64,000 nucleotides of DNA from Longitalea luteola (lineage in GTDB: Bacteria; Bacteroidota; Bacteroidia; Chitinophagales; Chitinophagaceae): positions 62,001-126,000 of the forward strand of contig NZ_JAFIQX010000004.1 in assembly GCF_017356035.1 (NCBI RefSeq), in the 5' to 3' direction. The position numbers were made by a program, and so were the translations under genes. Positions 36,106-44,659 of the stretch are shown piece after piece. The stretch's first letter is position 1, and every line of letters begins with the position of its first letter. The notes under the pieces are model-generated. The model was not told where the DNA came from, made no database searches, and was given only the letters and a program-made list of their open reading frames with translations.

Positions 36106-36156
36106 AATATCTTGTAAACAAGCACTTTACCAGGAAACTAAATTCTACCAATGTCT

Positions 36157-36188
36157 TTTGACTTATTGTCAGTTTTTCCCTACCTTTG
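36157..36188 (+). promoter_or_regulatory. Promoter for rpmI-rplT
   Basis: TTTG at 36157-36160, 20-nt spacer, TACCTTTG at 36181-36188: an essentially ideal Bacteroidota housekeeping promoter. The leader to rpmI would be about 110 nt (36196-36305), long enough for ribosomal-protein feedback control, although no known L20 leader was recognised. Confidence 0.85.
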
Positions 36189-36305
36189 CGCTCCATTTTA
36201 CGTTTTTCGGTCATAAGCCTTAAAACAACATTGCCCACATGGCCCAAAAAGTTTCCCGTCAGTTCGGGAGCGCCAGCAGGGTATCACAGCAAAAGGTATT
36301 TAACT

Positions 36306-36503
36306 ATGCCCAAGGTTAAAACGAACTCCAGTGCCAAAAAAAGATTCAAAGTAACTGGCACCGGCAAGATCACACACCAAAAGTCTTTCAAACGCCACAT
36401 TCTTACCAAAAAGTCTAAGCGCCGCAAACGGAACCTCAACAAGGACGGTGTTGTACACAAATCAAATGTTGATTTTGTAAAGCGCTTGCTGAGATTGAAG
36501 TAG
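36306..36503 (+). CDS. rpmI: Ribosomal protein bL35
   Basis: 65 residues, full length, from ATG 36306: [20 protein letters not shown], then the basic [14 protein letters not shown] segment typical of L35. An open frame extends upstream to 36186 but lies in the leader and starts at the promoter, so it is not coding. Part of the 50S subunit. Its partner rplT lies 137 bp downstream instead of the usual very short gap; that gap contains an octamer array. Confidence 0.97.
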   Translation: MPKVKTNSSAKKRFKVTGTGKITHQKSFKRHILTKKSKRRKRNLNKDGVVHKSNVDFVKRLLRLK

Positions 36504-36504
36504 T

Positions 36505-36637
36505 ATTGATTTGAAAATGTGACCATTTGAAGATCTGAAGATGAAAGCCTGTTGCCAGGCGCCTTGCTTTCAGATCGACACATTTTCGAGTTGATCATTT
36601 TCAAATTAACCAATTTTCAAATTTTCAAATTATCTAA
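36505..36637. repeat. Octamer array between rpmI and rplT
   Basis: ATTTGAAA-type octamers (36508-36546) and a facing ATTTTCAA array (36580-36637) that ends 4 nt before the rplT ATG. The arms can fold over a middle region with TGTTGCCAGGCGCC. Confidence 0.9.
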
Positions 36638-36640
36638 GAT

Positions 36641-36985
36641 ATGCCTCGTTCAGTAAACGCCGTAGCATCCCGGGCACGCCGCAAGAGGATCCTGAAAGCT
36701 GCCAAAGGCTATTATGGCAAACGTAAAAACGTATATACCGTTGCGAAGAACGTAATGGAAAAAGGTCTGCAATACAAATATGTAGGCCGCAAACTGAAGA
36801 AGAGAGAATACCGTGCACTGTGGATTGCCCGTATCAACGCCGCAGTTCGCGCCGAAGGTTTAACTTACTCTGAGTTCATCCATAAACTGAACCAGAAAGG
36901 TGTTGGCCTCGATCGTAAGATCCTGGCTGACCTGGCTATGAATGAGCCTGAGACTTTCAAACAACTGATCGCTTCTGTAAAATAA
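36641..36985 (+). CDS. rplT: Ribosomal protein bL20
   Basis: 114 residues, full length: [20 protein letters not shown], the basic N-terminal arm, [14 protein letters not shown], then the globular domain [20 protein letters not shown] and [14 protein letters not shown]. Essential for 50S assembly and, in other bacteria, a feedback regulator of the operon. No Shine-Dalgarno is visible; the bases just before the ATG are the end of the octamer array. Confidence 0.97.
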   Translation: MPRSVNAVASRARRKRILKAAKGYYGKRKNVYTVAKNVMEKGLQYKYVGRKLKKREYRALWIARINAAVRAEGLTYSEFIHKLNQKGVGLDRKILADLAMNEPETFKQLIASVK

Positions 36986-37012
36986 GCTTGCAGAGCAAAC
37001 AATATATCGAGG

Positions 37013-37046
37013 CCCCGCACTAACTGAGTGCGGGGTTCTTTTTTGG
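37013..37046 (+). terminator. rplT terminator
   Basis: CCCCGCACT / AGTGCGGGG perfect 9-bp stem, 5-nt loop, then TTCTTTTTT. Confidence 0.92.
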
Positions 37047-37069
37047 TAACATTTACTTAACGCGGCAAT

Positions 37070-37225
37070 CATGAGTCGGCAATCGTCAATCGTGAATCGT
37101 GAATCGTCAATAGCCGTGGAGTATGCTGTCGCGAACCAGCCCCTGAACTTGTAACATGGAACCCCACGAAGCGGGGCAAGCTCTGTTACCCGGCAACCGG
37201 AAACTGGTTAACCGGTCACTGGAAC
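37070..37225. repeat. Heptamer arrays downstream of rplT
   Basis: CGGCAAT CGTCAAT CGTGAAT CGTGAAT CGTCAAT at 37077-37111; then GGCAACC GGAAACT GGTTAACC GGTCACT at 37191-37223. They lie in the gap 36986-37381 between the rplT terminator and the next promoter. Confidence 0.88.
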
Positions 37226-37273
37226 CAATCAACAAGATAATACTGACAATTTTCCAGCGGGCACGTTTTTTTA

Positions 37274-37303
37274 TTTGAAAAATTGTTCAAACTATTACTT
37301 TTG
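37274..37303 (+). promoter_or_regulatory. Promoter of the decarboxylase gene
   Basis: TTTG at 37274-37277, 18-nt spacer, TACTTTTG at 37296-37303 (TAnnTTTG). Leader of about 70 nt to ATG 37382. Confidence 0.7.
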
Positions 37304-37381
37304 CAGTAATTTTTTTTTCAGTTTGGGTAATTTTTTTTCTGACCATTAAAATTCACGACCATCAGCAACCTGAACCAGTAC

Positions 37382-38776
37382 ATGAACAACTCGTACACCG
37401 ACCTGGTGAACCAGACCTTTAACTTTCCCCAGGAAGGGTTCGATGTAAAAGACAGTTACCTGCATTTTAACGGGCTGGATCTGAAAGCGCTTATTGCCAA
37501 GTATGGCACCCCGATGAAACTTACCTACCTGCCCAAGATCGGAATGCAGATAAAAAAGGCAAAGAAGATGTTCGCCAATGCCATAAAAAAGCACAGGTAT
37601 GAAGGCGAGTACAACTATTGCTACTGCACTAAAAGCTCTCACTTTTCGTTTGTCGTGGAAGAGGCATTGAAGCACGATATTCACCTCGAAACGTCGTATG
37701 CCTACGATATCGAGATCATTAAGAAGTTATACCAGCGTAAAAAGATCACCAAGGAAACATTTATCATCTGCAACGGCTACAAGCAAAAGACCTATACCAG
37801 CCGTATAGCCAATTTGCTGAATACCGGTTTCAAAAATGTGGTACCCATTCTGGATAACAGGGAAGAATTACAACACTATAAAAAATCGGTAAAGGTTCCT
37901 TTCAAACTCGGCATCCGGGTAGCAGCTGAAGAAGAACCTACATTCCCGTTCTATACCTCCCGCCTCGGCTTCCGGGCAAGGGACGTGCTGGAGTTCTATG
38001 TTGACAAGATCGAAGGCAATGAAGACCGCTTCCAGTTGAAGATGCTGCACATCTTCCTGAATAAAGGTATCAAAGACGATATTTATTACTGGAGTGAACT
38101 GAACAAAGTGATCAACCTTTACTGCCAGTTGAAGAAGATCTGTCCCGAGCTGGATTCAATCAATATTGGCGGTGGCTTCCCCATCAAACACTCACTCGGC
38201 TTCGAATACGACTACCAGTTCATGATCAATGAGATTGTAGGCAATATCAAAAAAGCCTGCAAAAAGAACAATGTGCCCATGCCTCATATCTTCACCGAAT
38301 TCGGCAGCTATACCGTAGGGGAGAGCATGGCGCATATTTACAGCGTCATCGGTCAAAAAGTACAGAACGACCGCGAGATCTGGTATATGATCGATTCTTC
38401 ATTCATTACTACTTTACCCGATACCTGGGGCATTGGTGAAAAATTCCTGATGCTGCCGGTGAACAAGTGGGACCAGGAATACCAGCGCGTAGTACTGGGC
38501 GGCATTACCTGCGACAGTCACGACTATTACGACTCTGAAGAACATATCAACGAGGTGTTCCTGCCCAAGATCAACAACGGCGAACCCCTGTATGTAGGAT
38601 TCTTTCATACCGGCGCCTACCAGGACCAGATCAGCGGCTATGGCGGTATTAAACACTGCCTTATTCCGTCACCCAAACACGTAATCGTAGGCCACGATAA
38701 AAATGGCAAACTGGTAGACTGGATATATGCCAAAGAACAAACTGCCCAAAGTATGTTAAAGATATTAGGGTACTAG
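37382..38776 (+). CDS. Fold-III PLP-dependent decarboxylase, probably arginine decarboxylase
   Basis: 464 residues, an alanine-racemase-fold (type III) decarboxylase. YCTKSSHFSFVVEEAL near residues 80-95 corresponds to the PLP-lysine strand, INIGGGFPIKH near 260 is the phosphate-binding glycine loop, and GGITCDSHDYY near 375-385 is the conserved Cys-Asp active-site region. Bacteroidota proteins of this short form are commonly annotated as biosynthetic arginine decarboxylase; ornithine, lysine or diaminopimelate specificity cannot be excluded from sequence alone. Likely role: polyamine synthesis, cytoplasmic. It stands alone with its own promoter. Confidence 0.78.
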   Translation: MNNSYTDLVNQTFNFPQEGFDVKDSYLHFNGLDLKALIAKYGTPMKLTYLPKIGMQIKKAKKMFANAIKKHRYEGEYNYCYCTKSSHFSFVVEEALKHDIHLETSYAYDIEIIKKLYQRKKITKETFIICNGYKQKTYTSRIANLLNTGFKNVVPILDNREELQHYKKSVKVPFKLGIRVAAEEEPTFPFYTSRLGFRARDVLEFYVDKIEGNEDRFQLKMLHIFLNKGIKDDIYYWSELNKVINLYCQLKKICPELDSINIGGGFPIKHSLGFEYDYQFMINEIVGNIKKACKKNNVPMPHIFTEFGSYTVGESMAHIYSVIGQKVQNDREIWYMIDSSFITTLPDTWGIGEKFLMLPVNKWDQEYQRVVLGGITCDSHDYYDSEEHINEVFLPKINNGEPLYVGFFHTGAYQDQISGYGGIKHCLIPSPKHVIVGHDKNGKLVDWIYAKEQTAQSMLKILGY

Positions 38777-38800
38777 ATTAGCGATCTGACAACTTACCAC

Positions 38801-39256
38801 ATGAAACGATTTGCGATTTTATTAACCGTAGCTATTGCCACAACCTGTTCAGCACAGGCGCAAACAACCGAAGATTCGGTGAAAGCCACCATTAACCGGT
38901 TGTTCGAAGGCATGAAAAACGCCGATACGACTTTATTGATATCTGCATTTACCGAAGACCCCATTATGCAAACCATTGCTACCAATAAAAAGAAGCAGGT
39001 TTACATTAAGAGCGACAAGTATAAAGACTTCAAAAAGTTCATCAGCCAGCAGAAAGTGGGCGAGGCTGATGAGCGGGTTGAGTTCGAATCGATTCGCATA
39101 GACGGTCCACTCGCCATGGTATGGGCTCCGTATCAGTTCTATTATAAAGGAAAATTCCGGCATTGCGGGGTGAACTCTTTTCAACTGGTGCGCCTCGAAG
39201 ACGGCTGGAAGATCCAGTACCTGATCGATACCCGGCGGAAGAACTGCGATAAATAA
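38801..39256 (+). CDS. Secreted NTF2-like (SnoaL/DUF4440-type) protein
   Basis: 151 residues. Signal peptide MKRFAILLTVAIATTCSAQA. The mature part has the cone-shaped NTF2 pattern: VKATINRLFEGMKNADTTLLISAFTEDP (two helices and first strand), then strands RVEFESIRIDGPLAMVWAPYQFYYKGKFRHCGVNSFQLVRLEDGWKIQYLIDT, broken here only for display by its length limits: key residues are the W in VWAPY and the DGWKI near the end. Enzyme or binding role unknown. It follows the decarboxylase by 24 bp and ends at a bidirectional terminator. Confidence 0.8.
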   Translation: MKRFAILLTVAIATTCSAQAQTTEDSVKATINRLFEGMKNADTTLLISAFTEDPIMQTIATNKKKQVYIKSDKYKDFKKFISQQKVGEADERVEFESIRIDGPLAMVWAPYQFYYKGKFRHCGVNSFQLVRLEDGWKIQYLIDTRRKNCDK

Positions 39257-39410
39257 TGTGATAATTCGAGAATTTGATAATTGGATGATGGAATACATCC
39301 GATAAAAAAACTCGCGCTGTGTATACAGCGCGAGTTTTTTTATTATCGTAAGAACGCCGGGAAAGCATCACCACATCATCACATTATCACATCATCAAAT
39401 CATCACATTA
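39256..39410. repeat. Octamer arms around a bidirectional terminator
   Basis: GTGATAAT TCGAGAAT TTGATAAT at 39258-39281; facing CACATCAT CACATTAT CACATCAT CAAATCAT at 39371-39405, which runs into the stop of the convergent gene. The terminator 39304-39341 sits in the middle. Confidence 0.9.
39304..39341. terminator. Bidirectional terminator
   Basis: AAAAAAACTCGCGCTGT / ACAGCGCGAGTTTTTTT: a perfect GC-rich stem with A and T runs on either side, serving two convergent genes. Confidence 0.95.
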
Positions 39411-40718
39411 CTTCTTCGTGCGATACTTCTTATTCACTTTCGGGCTATTGAAATACTGGTTCAATTCCTTTTCGCTCATGTTGCTGGTGATCTCGATGGG
39501 AATATCAACCAGCTGAACCTGGATCTGTTTTAATTCTTCTTTCAGTTTACTGGTTTTCCTGGCAATATCCGGATCGCGTTCACCCACCAGGGCGTTGTCG
39601 CTGATCATATACTCCAACCGCTTGATCGCAGTGCGGATACCCGAAGCCTGGTTCTGTTCGGTTACTTTTTGGGGCGAAATGGCTTCCTTAACAGGTACCA
39701 GCGATACGCCCACACTAGGCATCACCTTGCCCACTTTCTGCGAGCTTTCACTAGTTGAAGAAGACATAATACTTCCGGTTAATGCCGTGGCTGAACCGGT
39801 GATATCAAACGTAGTACGGGTAGATTTCGTTTTTTTAACCCCTTTGTCCAACTGCAGGAAGGTATATTTCAATCGCAGAATATATCCATTGATGACGTTC
39901 ACCGTCAGCTTGTAATCCTCCAGCGTTAACGGATAATTCAACGCATCCTTTACCACGATCCTTACCTGTGCAGTATCGCGCACCATAAAACGGTTGGCGC
40001 CAACAAAGCTCACCACAACGGTCCTTTCCTTACCGGGGTCTGATTCTTTCACAAAATCGAAACCGGGCGACCAAATAAAATCGTCGTCGCATTTTTTGAC
40101 GAGGGTAGCGCCTTTCAGCGGCATATTGGCAATATAGGTAATGGTCTCAATGGGAAAACTACCATTCTCACATTGCACTTTAAAGGCAACGGTATCCCCT
40201 TCATCCACTGTCAGCGTTGAGCCTACAGTAGGTTTAACCCTGGAAGGAATAATATCCGTATTATAAAAAGTGATATAAAAAGAAGTATCAACATGATCGC
40301 TGGGCACTTCGAGGTTCTGAACGCCCACACTTACCCTGTACTGGAAATCGTATTTCAGTTTGCCCGAGAGAAAATAGGACTTTTCGGCCTTGAAGGTCAG
40401 CAAGCCATTGTCTTTATTAATGCGCAGGCCAATAGGCGGGTTGCGCAGGAACCAGTAATATTTCGACTGATCTTTATTGATCTCCAGCTTGTAGGCCAGG
40501 GATGAATCAACGTGTAGCGTAAAATATGGATTGAGATTCTTGATACGTAAGGCCACCTCGGCCGAATCTACGATAAAAGGCAGCGTATCAATGTGTTTAC
40601 GACCGTTAAATGCACTATCTCCCGGCTGCCGATCCTGAGCTATAGACCATACGCCTGAAAGCATACAAAGTACGATCAATCCCAACGTCTTTCGGATACA
40701 GAAGGTAAGTTCTTTCAT
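39408..40718 (-). CDS. Secreted protein with Ig/cadherin-like repeats, unknown function
   Basis: 436 residues. N-terminal signal sequence (LGLIVLCMLSGVWSIAQ). Residues about 65-150 and 165-285 look like cadherin/Ig-type beta-sandwiches: YFLRNPPIGLRINKDNGLLT and TVDEGDTVAFKVQCENGSFP are typical strand-turn patterns. A Ser-rich stretch (SIMSSSTSESSQKV) and a helical, charged C-terminus (TSKLKEELKQIQVQL) follow. No enzymatic motif. Single gene, followed by a bidirectional terminator. Function not predictable. Confidence 0.75.
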   Translation of the reverse strand: MKELTFCIRKTLGLIVLCMLSGVWSIAQDRQPGDSAFNGRKHIDTLPFIVDSAEVALRIKNLNPYFTLHVDSSLAYKLEINKDQSKYYWFLRNPPIGLRINKDNGLLTFKAEKSYFLSGKLKYDFQYRVSVGVQNLEVPSDHVDTSFYITFYNTDIIPSRVKPTVGSTLTVDEGDTVAFKVQCENGSFPIETITYIANMPLKGATLVKKCDDDFIWSPGFDFVKESDPGKERTVVVSFVGANRFMVRDTAQVRIVVKDALNYPLTLEDYKLTVNVINGYILRLKYTFLQLDKGVKKTKSTRTTFDITGSATALTGSIMSSSTSESSQKVGKVMPSVGVSLVPVKEAISPQKVTEQNQASGIRTAIKRLEYMISDNALVGERDPDIARKTSKLKEELKQIQVQLVDIPIEITSNMSEKELNQYFNSPKVNKKYRTKK

Positions 40719-40743
40719 GGGGGCCGAAGTTAGGACAAAACCA

Positions 40744-40776
40744 TAAAAAAAACCATCCCGATCGGGTCGGGATGGT
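40744..40776 (-). terminator. Terminator of the Hsp20 gene
   Basis: ACCATCCCGA / TCGGGATGGT stem; on the minus strand it is followed by eight T (A-run at 40744-40751). Confidence 0.88.
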
Positions 40777-40833
40777 CATCTAAACCAAAACCAACTGCTT
40801 ATGAAACTGAAATTTTAATATTTCTTTTGCTAA

Positions 40834-41265
40834 TTATTGGACAACAACCTGTTTAGGAGTGTCTTTTACAACTTCTTTTTTAGGCAGAAAGAGCTTGAGA
40901 ATACCGTTCTCATATTTCGCCTGAATAGCATCTGCATCGATCTGGTCAGCTACTGTAAAGCTGCGTTTGAAACTGCGCTGGCTGAATTCGCGGCGAACGG
41001 TTTTGTAGTCTTCCGATTTGCTTTCTTCCTTCTTTTCATAGCTGATGGTCAGCAGCCCCTTGTCTACATTCACTTTAATATCTTCTTTATTGATGCCAGG
41101 TACACTTACTTCCAGATGGAAACCATTGGAGGTTTCATGAATATTAACAGGAGCCAGGTTAATGCCGCTGTAGCCATCATTCCATAAACCAGGAATCGAA
41201 TTAAAGAAATCATCAACTACAGAATCGAATGATTTGCGGGCGGGATGGTGCAGTCTAACTGTCAT
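40834..41265 (-). CDS. Small heat-shock protein, Hsp20/alpha-crystallin family
   Basis: 143 residues. The alpha-crystallin domain spans about 38-135: NIHETSNGFHLEVSVPGINKEDIKV opens it and AKYENGILKLFLPKKE contains the A-x-x-x-n-G-v-L signature. Short N-terminal arm (SFDSVVDDFFNSIPGLW) and a C-terminal tail with no clear IxI motif (DTPKQVVVQ). ATP-independent holdase for unfolding proteins. Divergent from the bacilliredoxin gene; the 223-bp gap between has no obvious CIRCE element. Confidence 0.93.
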   Translation of the reverse strand: MTVRLHHPARKSFDSVVDDFFNSIPGLWNDGYSGINLAPVNIHETSNGFHLEVSVPGINKEDIKVNVDKGLLTISYEKKEESKSEDYKTVRREFSQRSFKRSFTVADQIDADAIQAKYENGILKLFLPKKEVVKDTPKQVVVQ

Positions 41266-41457
41266 AACTTATGTTTTTTATTGTTTTTTAAATCTCGAAT
41301 TACGCCTATCATTTTTCAAACAGTGTACCATTGCAGAAAAAGGCCAAAAACCGGGAAGGATTGGCAGAGGCCAGGCTAAACAAACAGACATAAAGACATA
41401 TTAATGTTTAAGTTACTGACATAAATTCCGATCTGGGGTATAAATAAACTTTTTACG

Positions 41458-41465
41458 TAGTTTTG
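41458..41465 (+). promoter_or_regulatory. -7 element candidate for the bacilliredoxin gene
   Basis: TAGTTTTG fits TAnnTTTG 23 nt before the ATG; the -33 region is weak. Confidence 0.4.
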
Positions 41466-41488
41466 CGTTTCAATTAAAAAATAGTAGA

Positions 41489-41902
41489 ATGTATCCAACA
41501 GAAATAGTACTACCAATGAAAGAGGAGTTGACAGACAATGGCTTCCAGGAGCTGTTAACCCCGGAAGACGTTGATAATCAACTTAAAGCAAAAGGAACAA
41601 CACTGGTGATGATCAATTCGGTATGTGGATGTTCTGCAGGTTCTGCCCGACCCGGTGTATTAATGGCCGTAACCAATGCAGCTAAAAAACCCGATCATTT
41701 GACTACCAGTTTTGCAGGATATGATATTGATGCTGTAAAGAAATTGCGTGAGCATTTACTGCCTTATCCGCCATCTTCTCCGGCTATTGCCCTGTTTAAA
41801 GATGGCCAGCTGGTTCACTTCATCGAAAGACATATGATCGAAGGACGTCCGGCGCAATTGATCGCTCACAACCTGATGGCAGCATTCGAAGAATATTGTT
41901 AA
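41489..41902 (+). CDS. BrxA/BrxB family bacilliredoxin
   Basis: 137 residues. The active-site CGC motif (Cys46-Gly-Cys48) lies in INSVCGCSAGSARPG, as in YphP/YqiW proteins with a thioredoxin-like fold. Further conserved stretches: TSFAGYDIDAVKKLREHL and SSPAIALFKDGQLVHFIERH. Members remove bacillithiol from oxidised proteins; Bacteroidota members may use another low-molecular thiol. The protein ends in Cys. Cytoplasmic, monocistronic with an intrinsic terminator. Confidence 0.93.
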   Translation: MYPTEIVLPMKEELTDNGFQELLTPEDVDNQLKAKGTTLVMINSVCGCSAGSARPGVLMAVTNAAKKPDHLTTSFAGYDIDAVKKLREHLLPYPPSSPAIALFKDGQLVHFIERHMIEGRPAQLIAHNLMAAFEEYC

Positions 41903-41940
41903 AATCTTAGCTGATTAATTCAGCTTTGTTCATAGTGATG

Positions 41941-41970
41941 AACCCTCTCATTCCTGGGAGGGTTTTTTAT
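41941..41970 (+). terminator. Bacilliredoxin terminator
   Basis: AACCCTC / GAGGGTT stem, 10-nt loop, then TTTTAT. Confidence 0.85.
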
Positions 41971-42135
41971 TTCAACAGGCAATTGACAATAAACAATTTG
42001 CACCGCCCGTTGATAGTCGGGAATTCAGCATTATTACAACCTGGCCTGTTGTCGGTTGCCTTTTGCCGGCTGGTTCTGCGTTGGGCATATTTTAAGCAAT
42101 TGCCAATTGCAAGTTGTCAATTGCCAATTGGTTTT
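41970..42135. repeat. Heptamer array CAATTGC
   Basis: GGCAATT GACAATA AACAATT at 41978-41998 and, at 42099-42130, CAATTGC CAATTGC AAGTTGT CAATTGC CAATTGG. Between the bacilliredoxin terminator and the Lgt-like gene. Confidence 0.82.
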
Positions 42136-42187
42136 CTTATCATTGCACCTTTATTAAATAATTGGTAGAAAAATCTATTCCTGATAC

Positions 42188-43498
42188 ATGTATCCAAACC
42201 TATATTACGCTTTTAAGGATCTATTTGGTGTTAACTGGAACGGACTTCGTTTTATTAATTCCTTCGGTTTTTTTGTAGCCCTGTCTTTTTTAGCTGCCGC
42301 TTATATTTTGACCCTGGAATTAAAACGCAAGGAAAGAGCGGGTTTGTTAACTGGTCAGGACGTTAAGATGATCGTGGGCAAGCAGGCCAGTGCCGGGGAG
42401 CTGTTATTGAATTTCTTCCTGGGTTTTTTATTGGGCTACAAGATCATCGGACTATTTATCTCAGGCAGTGAAACTACTGCAGATCCGCAGCAATACATCT
42501 TTTCCTCAGAAGGAAACTGGCCGATAGGCATTGCGCTAGGCCTTCTTTTTGCGGGGTTGAAGTGGTGGGAAAAGCATAAGCAAAAACTGGACAAACCCGA
42601 AGAGCGCACCATCCGCATCTGGCCGCACGACAGGGTAGGCGACCTGGTGATCTATGCTGCTTTGTTCGGCTTTCTCGGTGCCAAGATCTTTCACAACCTC
42701 GAGAACTGGCAGGACTTTAAAACAAATCCCATCGAGGCGTTACTGTCGTTTAGTGGGTTAACTTTTTACGGTGGTTTGATCTGCGCAGCCGTTGCCATTT
42801 ATTATTACAGCCGTAAACATAAAATCGATTTCCGTCATCTGTGCGACGCCATTGCGCCGGCGCTCATCCTGGCTTATTCCATTGGCCGGATCGGCTGCCA
42901 GGTGGCGGGCGATGGCGACTGGGGAATTTTGAACAGTGCGTATGTAACGGAAATGGGTCCGGAATCGAAAGTTCAACCGGCCGATACAACCCGTTTTCAG
43001 AATACGTTACAGGCCCACAACAGTTTTTACCTTCGCACCTTCCAGGTTAATAATGTTTCCGAAATACCGCATGCCCGTGTTAAAGCCCCCGCCTGGCTGC
43101 CTAACTGGTTATTTGCTTATTCCTATCCGCATAACGTGGTGAACGAAGGTGTGCGCATTCCGGGTTGCGAAGAAGAGCAGTTCTGCAACCAGCTGCCGAT
43201 CCCGGTGTTCCCAACCCCGTTCTACGAAACGGTGTTCTGCTTTTTGCTGTTCCTGTTCCTGTGGTCGTTGCGTAAAAAGCTGAAAGTACCAGGCACCCTG
43301 TTCGGCGTATATTTGATCGTAAATGGTATCGAACGCTTTTTTGTAGAACAGATCAGGGTCAACACCAAATATTCCATCTTTGGTTTTCATCCCACACAGG
43401 CCGAGATCATTGCCGTGTGTCTCGTATTAGCTGGCGCCGCGTTATACCTTTATATGAAAAGAAAGTATGGCGCTAAAATAGATCCGCTCAAAGCCTGA
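42188..43498 (+). CDS. Prolipoprotein diacylglyceryl transferase family protein
   Basis: 436 residues, longer than the usual 260-300 of Lgt. About seven hydrophobic helices. The Lgt signature appears as GRIGCQVAGDGDWG near residues 237-250 (canonical G-R-x-G-N-F-x-N), with NGIERFFVEQIR at the usual C-terminal place. The insertions are a charged loop near 120-145 (WEKHKQKLDKPEERTIRIW) and about 90 residues after the signature (GPESKVQPADTTRF to GCEEEQFCNQLPIP), probably periplasmic. Lgt attaches diacylglycerol to lipoprotein cysteines in the inner membrane. In Bacteroidota such long forms exist; whether this is the only Lgt of the genome is unknown. Confidence 0.83.
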   Translation: MYPNLYYAFKDLFGVNWNGLRFINSFGFFVALSFLAAAYILTLELKRKERAGLLTGQDVKMIVGKQASAGELLLNFFLGFLLGYKIIGLFISGSETTADPQQYIFSSEGNWPIGIALGLLFAGLKWWEKHKQKLDKPEERTIRIWPHDRVGDLVIYAALFGFLGAKIFHNLENWQDFKTNPIEALLSFSGLTFYGGLICAAVAIYYYSRKHKIDFRHLCDAIAPALILAYSIGRIGCQVAGDGDWGILNSAYVTEMGPESKVQPADTTRFQNTLQAHNSFYLRTFQVNNVSEIPHARVKAPAWLPNWLFAYSYPHNVVNEGVRIPGCEEEQFCNQLPIPVFPTPFYETVFCFLLFLFLWSLRKKLKVPGTLFGVYLIVNGIERFFVEQIRVNTKYSIFGFHPTQAEIIAVCLVLAGAALYLYMKRKYGAKIDPLKA

Positions 43499-43800
43499 AC
43501 AATGTGATAATGTGACGACATGATAATCCCGACTAAAGTCGCCGACAAGTTGTGATAATGGAATACAGTTGCGCTTATCGATCGAAAACGCAAAACGATT
43601 ATAAAGAAGAGAGCCTCAGCTCCCGGTAGCCCGGATAGCGGAGGCTCTTTTTTAATTAGGTGGTACGATTCAGGGTTAGAAAAGCTCGGGTGCTGCGTTC
43701 AGCGCCTCCTGCCGGCAGGCAGGGTCTGCATTTACCGTTAAGCGTTCCGCGTTTAGCGTTTAGCGTTCCGCATTTAACGTTAAGCATTCCGCGTTATTTA
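43499..43800. repeat. Word arrays and terminator between Lgt-like gene and convergent gene
   Basis: Octamers GTGATAAT GTGACGAC ATGATAAT at 43502-43526; heptamers GTTAAGC GTTCCGC GTTTAGC GTTTAGC GTTCCGC ATTTAAC at 43736-43777, running to the next gene's stop. CCTGCCGGCAGGCAGG at 43708-43723 is a palindromic GC motif. Confidence 0.88.
43610..43655 (+). terminator. Terminator of the Lgt-like gene
   Basis: AGAGCCTC / GAGGCTCT stem with an inner GC-rich loop, followed by TTTTTT. Confidence 0.9.
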
Positions 43801-44288
43801 CTAAAGGCATATGATTCACCCTTGGTATTCTTGCACGGTAAAAAGATCTCCTGTGGCATACCCTTGTCAAAAGGAATGCGGGTTTCCAGTTCAGGGTCGC
43901 AGTCGACCCGTTCTTTATTGTCGAATACCAGTGCATTGTTTTCAATTCTGCCTGGCAGACAATCAATACCACCTACAAAGTACTTGCCCACATACTGGTT
44001 CTTAGTATTGAACAAAAGCACTCTGCCTGTAGCGCCTGGCGAACGTCCCCAGAACATAATAGAGGTCATTACCTTGAAAATGCGACCGTCGTCTGTTTTC
44101 AACTTTCCCAGGTACATTAACTCGTTTCTGTTATAATGCCCCTTTTTAGAACGGTCAAAAATGTAGGTTTTACCAATTTTGTTGCGTTGTAATACGAGCT
44201 GCTTCTCCTTGTCGTAGTTGATGTTTTGCCCAAACGCAGAGGTGACGAGCACACCCAGGCAAATAGTTAAAAAGATGCGATGTTTCAT
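43794..44288 (-). CDS. Secreted protein of unknown function
   Basis: 164 residues from ATG 44288 (MKHRIFLTICLGVLVTSAFG signal peptide); a Met seven codons upstream adds only MASEFNL. The mature protein is strand-rich with two Cys late in the chain (GGIDCLPGRIEN and VDCDPELETRI, then FLPCKNTK), three in total. IFKVMTSIMFWGRSPGATGR is distinctive but I recognise no family. Convergent with the Lgt-like gene. Confidence 0.75.
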   Translation of the reverse strand: MKHRIFLTICLGVLVTSAFGQNINYDKEKQLVLQRNKIGKTYIFDRSKKGHYNRNELMYLGKLKTDDGRIFKVMTSIMFWGRSPGATGRVLLFNTKNQYVGKYFVGGIDCLPGRIENNALVFDNKERVDCDPELETRIPFDKGMPQEIFLPCKNTKGESYAFSK

Positions 44289-44659
44289 AAGATTGAATTC
44301 TGAAGCCAAAATTACATTTCATAAATATTTAGATCGAAGAGTATCAGCTAATTGGCGCCATACGATCGACAATTGGCCGCAATTTTCCGGTAAACCGGCA
44401 GGTTTAACCGAAAAGCAGAACCGCCCGCAGGGAAATTCACACACTGGGGGTATCCGCTTAACCAGTTCTCAGGCCATTTATCCTAAACCCATCCTTTGTT
44501 GTAACATGCTGGTAGCCCATACGTCCAACCTGCACCCGGATATTTCCGGACATCAGGAAAAAAAGCCATTAAACACAAAACCATGTACTTTGCATTACAC
44601 AGTACCTAACTTTGGAGTGTAATTAACAACGCAAAGTATTCAACAACCAATAAAGTAAC
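44289..44659. other. Divergent gap before TonB-type barrel gene
   Basis: 371 bp with no supported gene and no word array. A -7-like TAACTTTG at 44607-44614 reads rightwards; a TTTG at 44589-44592 is only 14 nt upstream, so the promoter call is weak. Confidence 0.5.
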
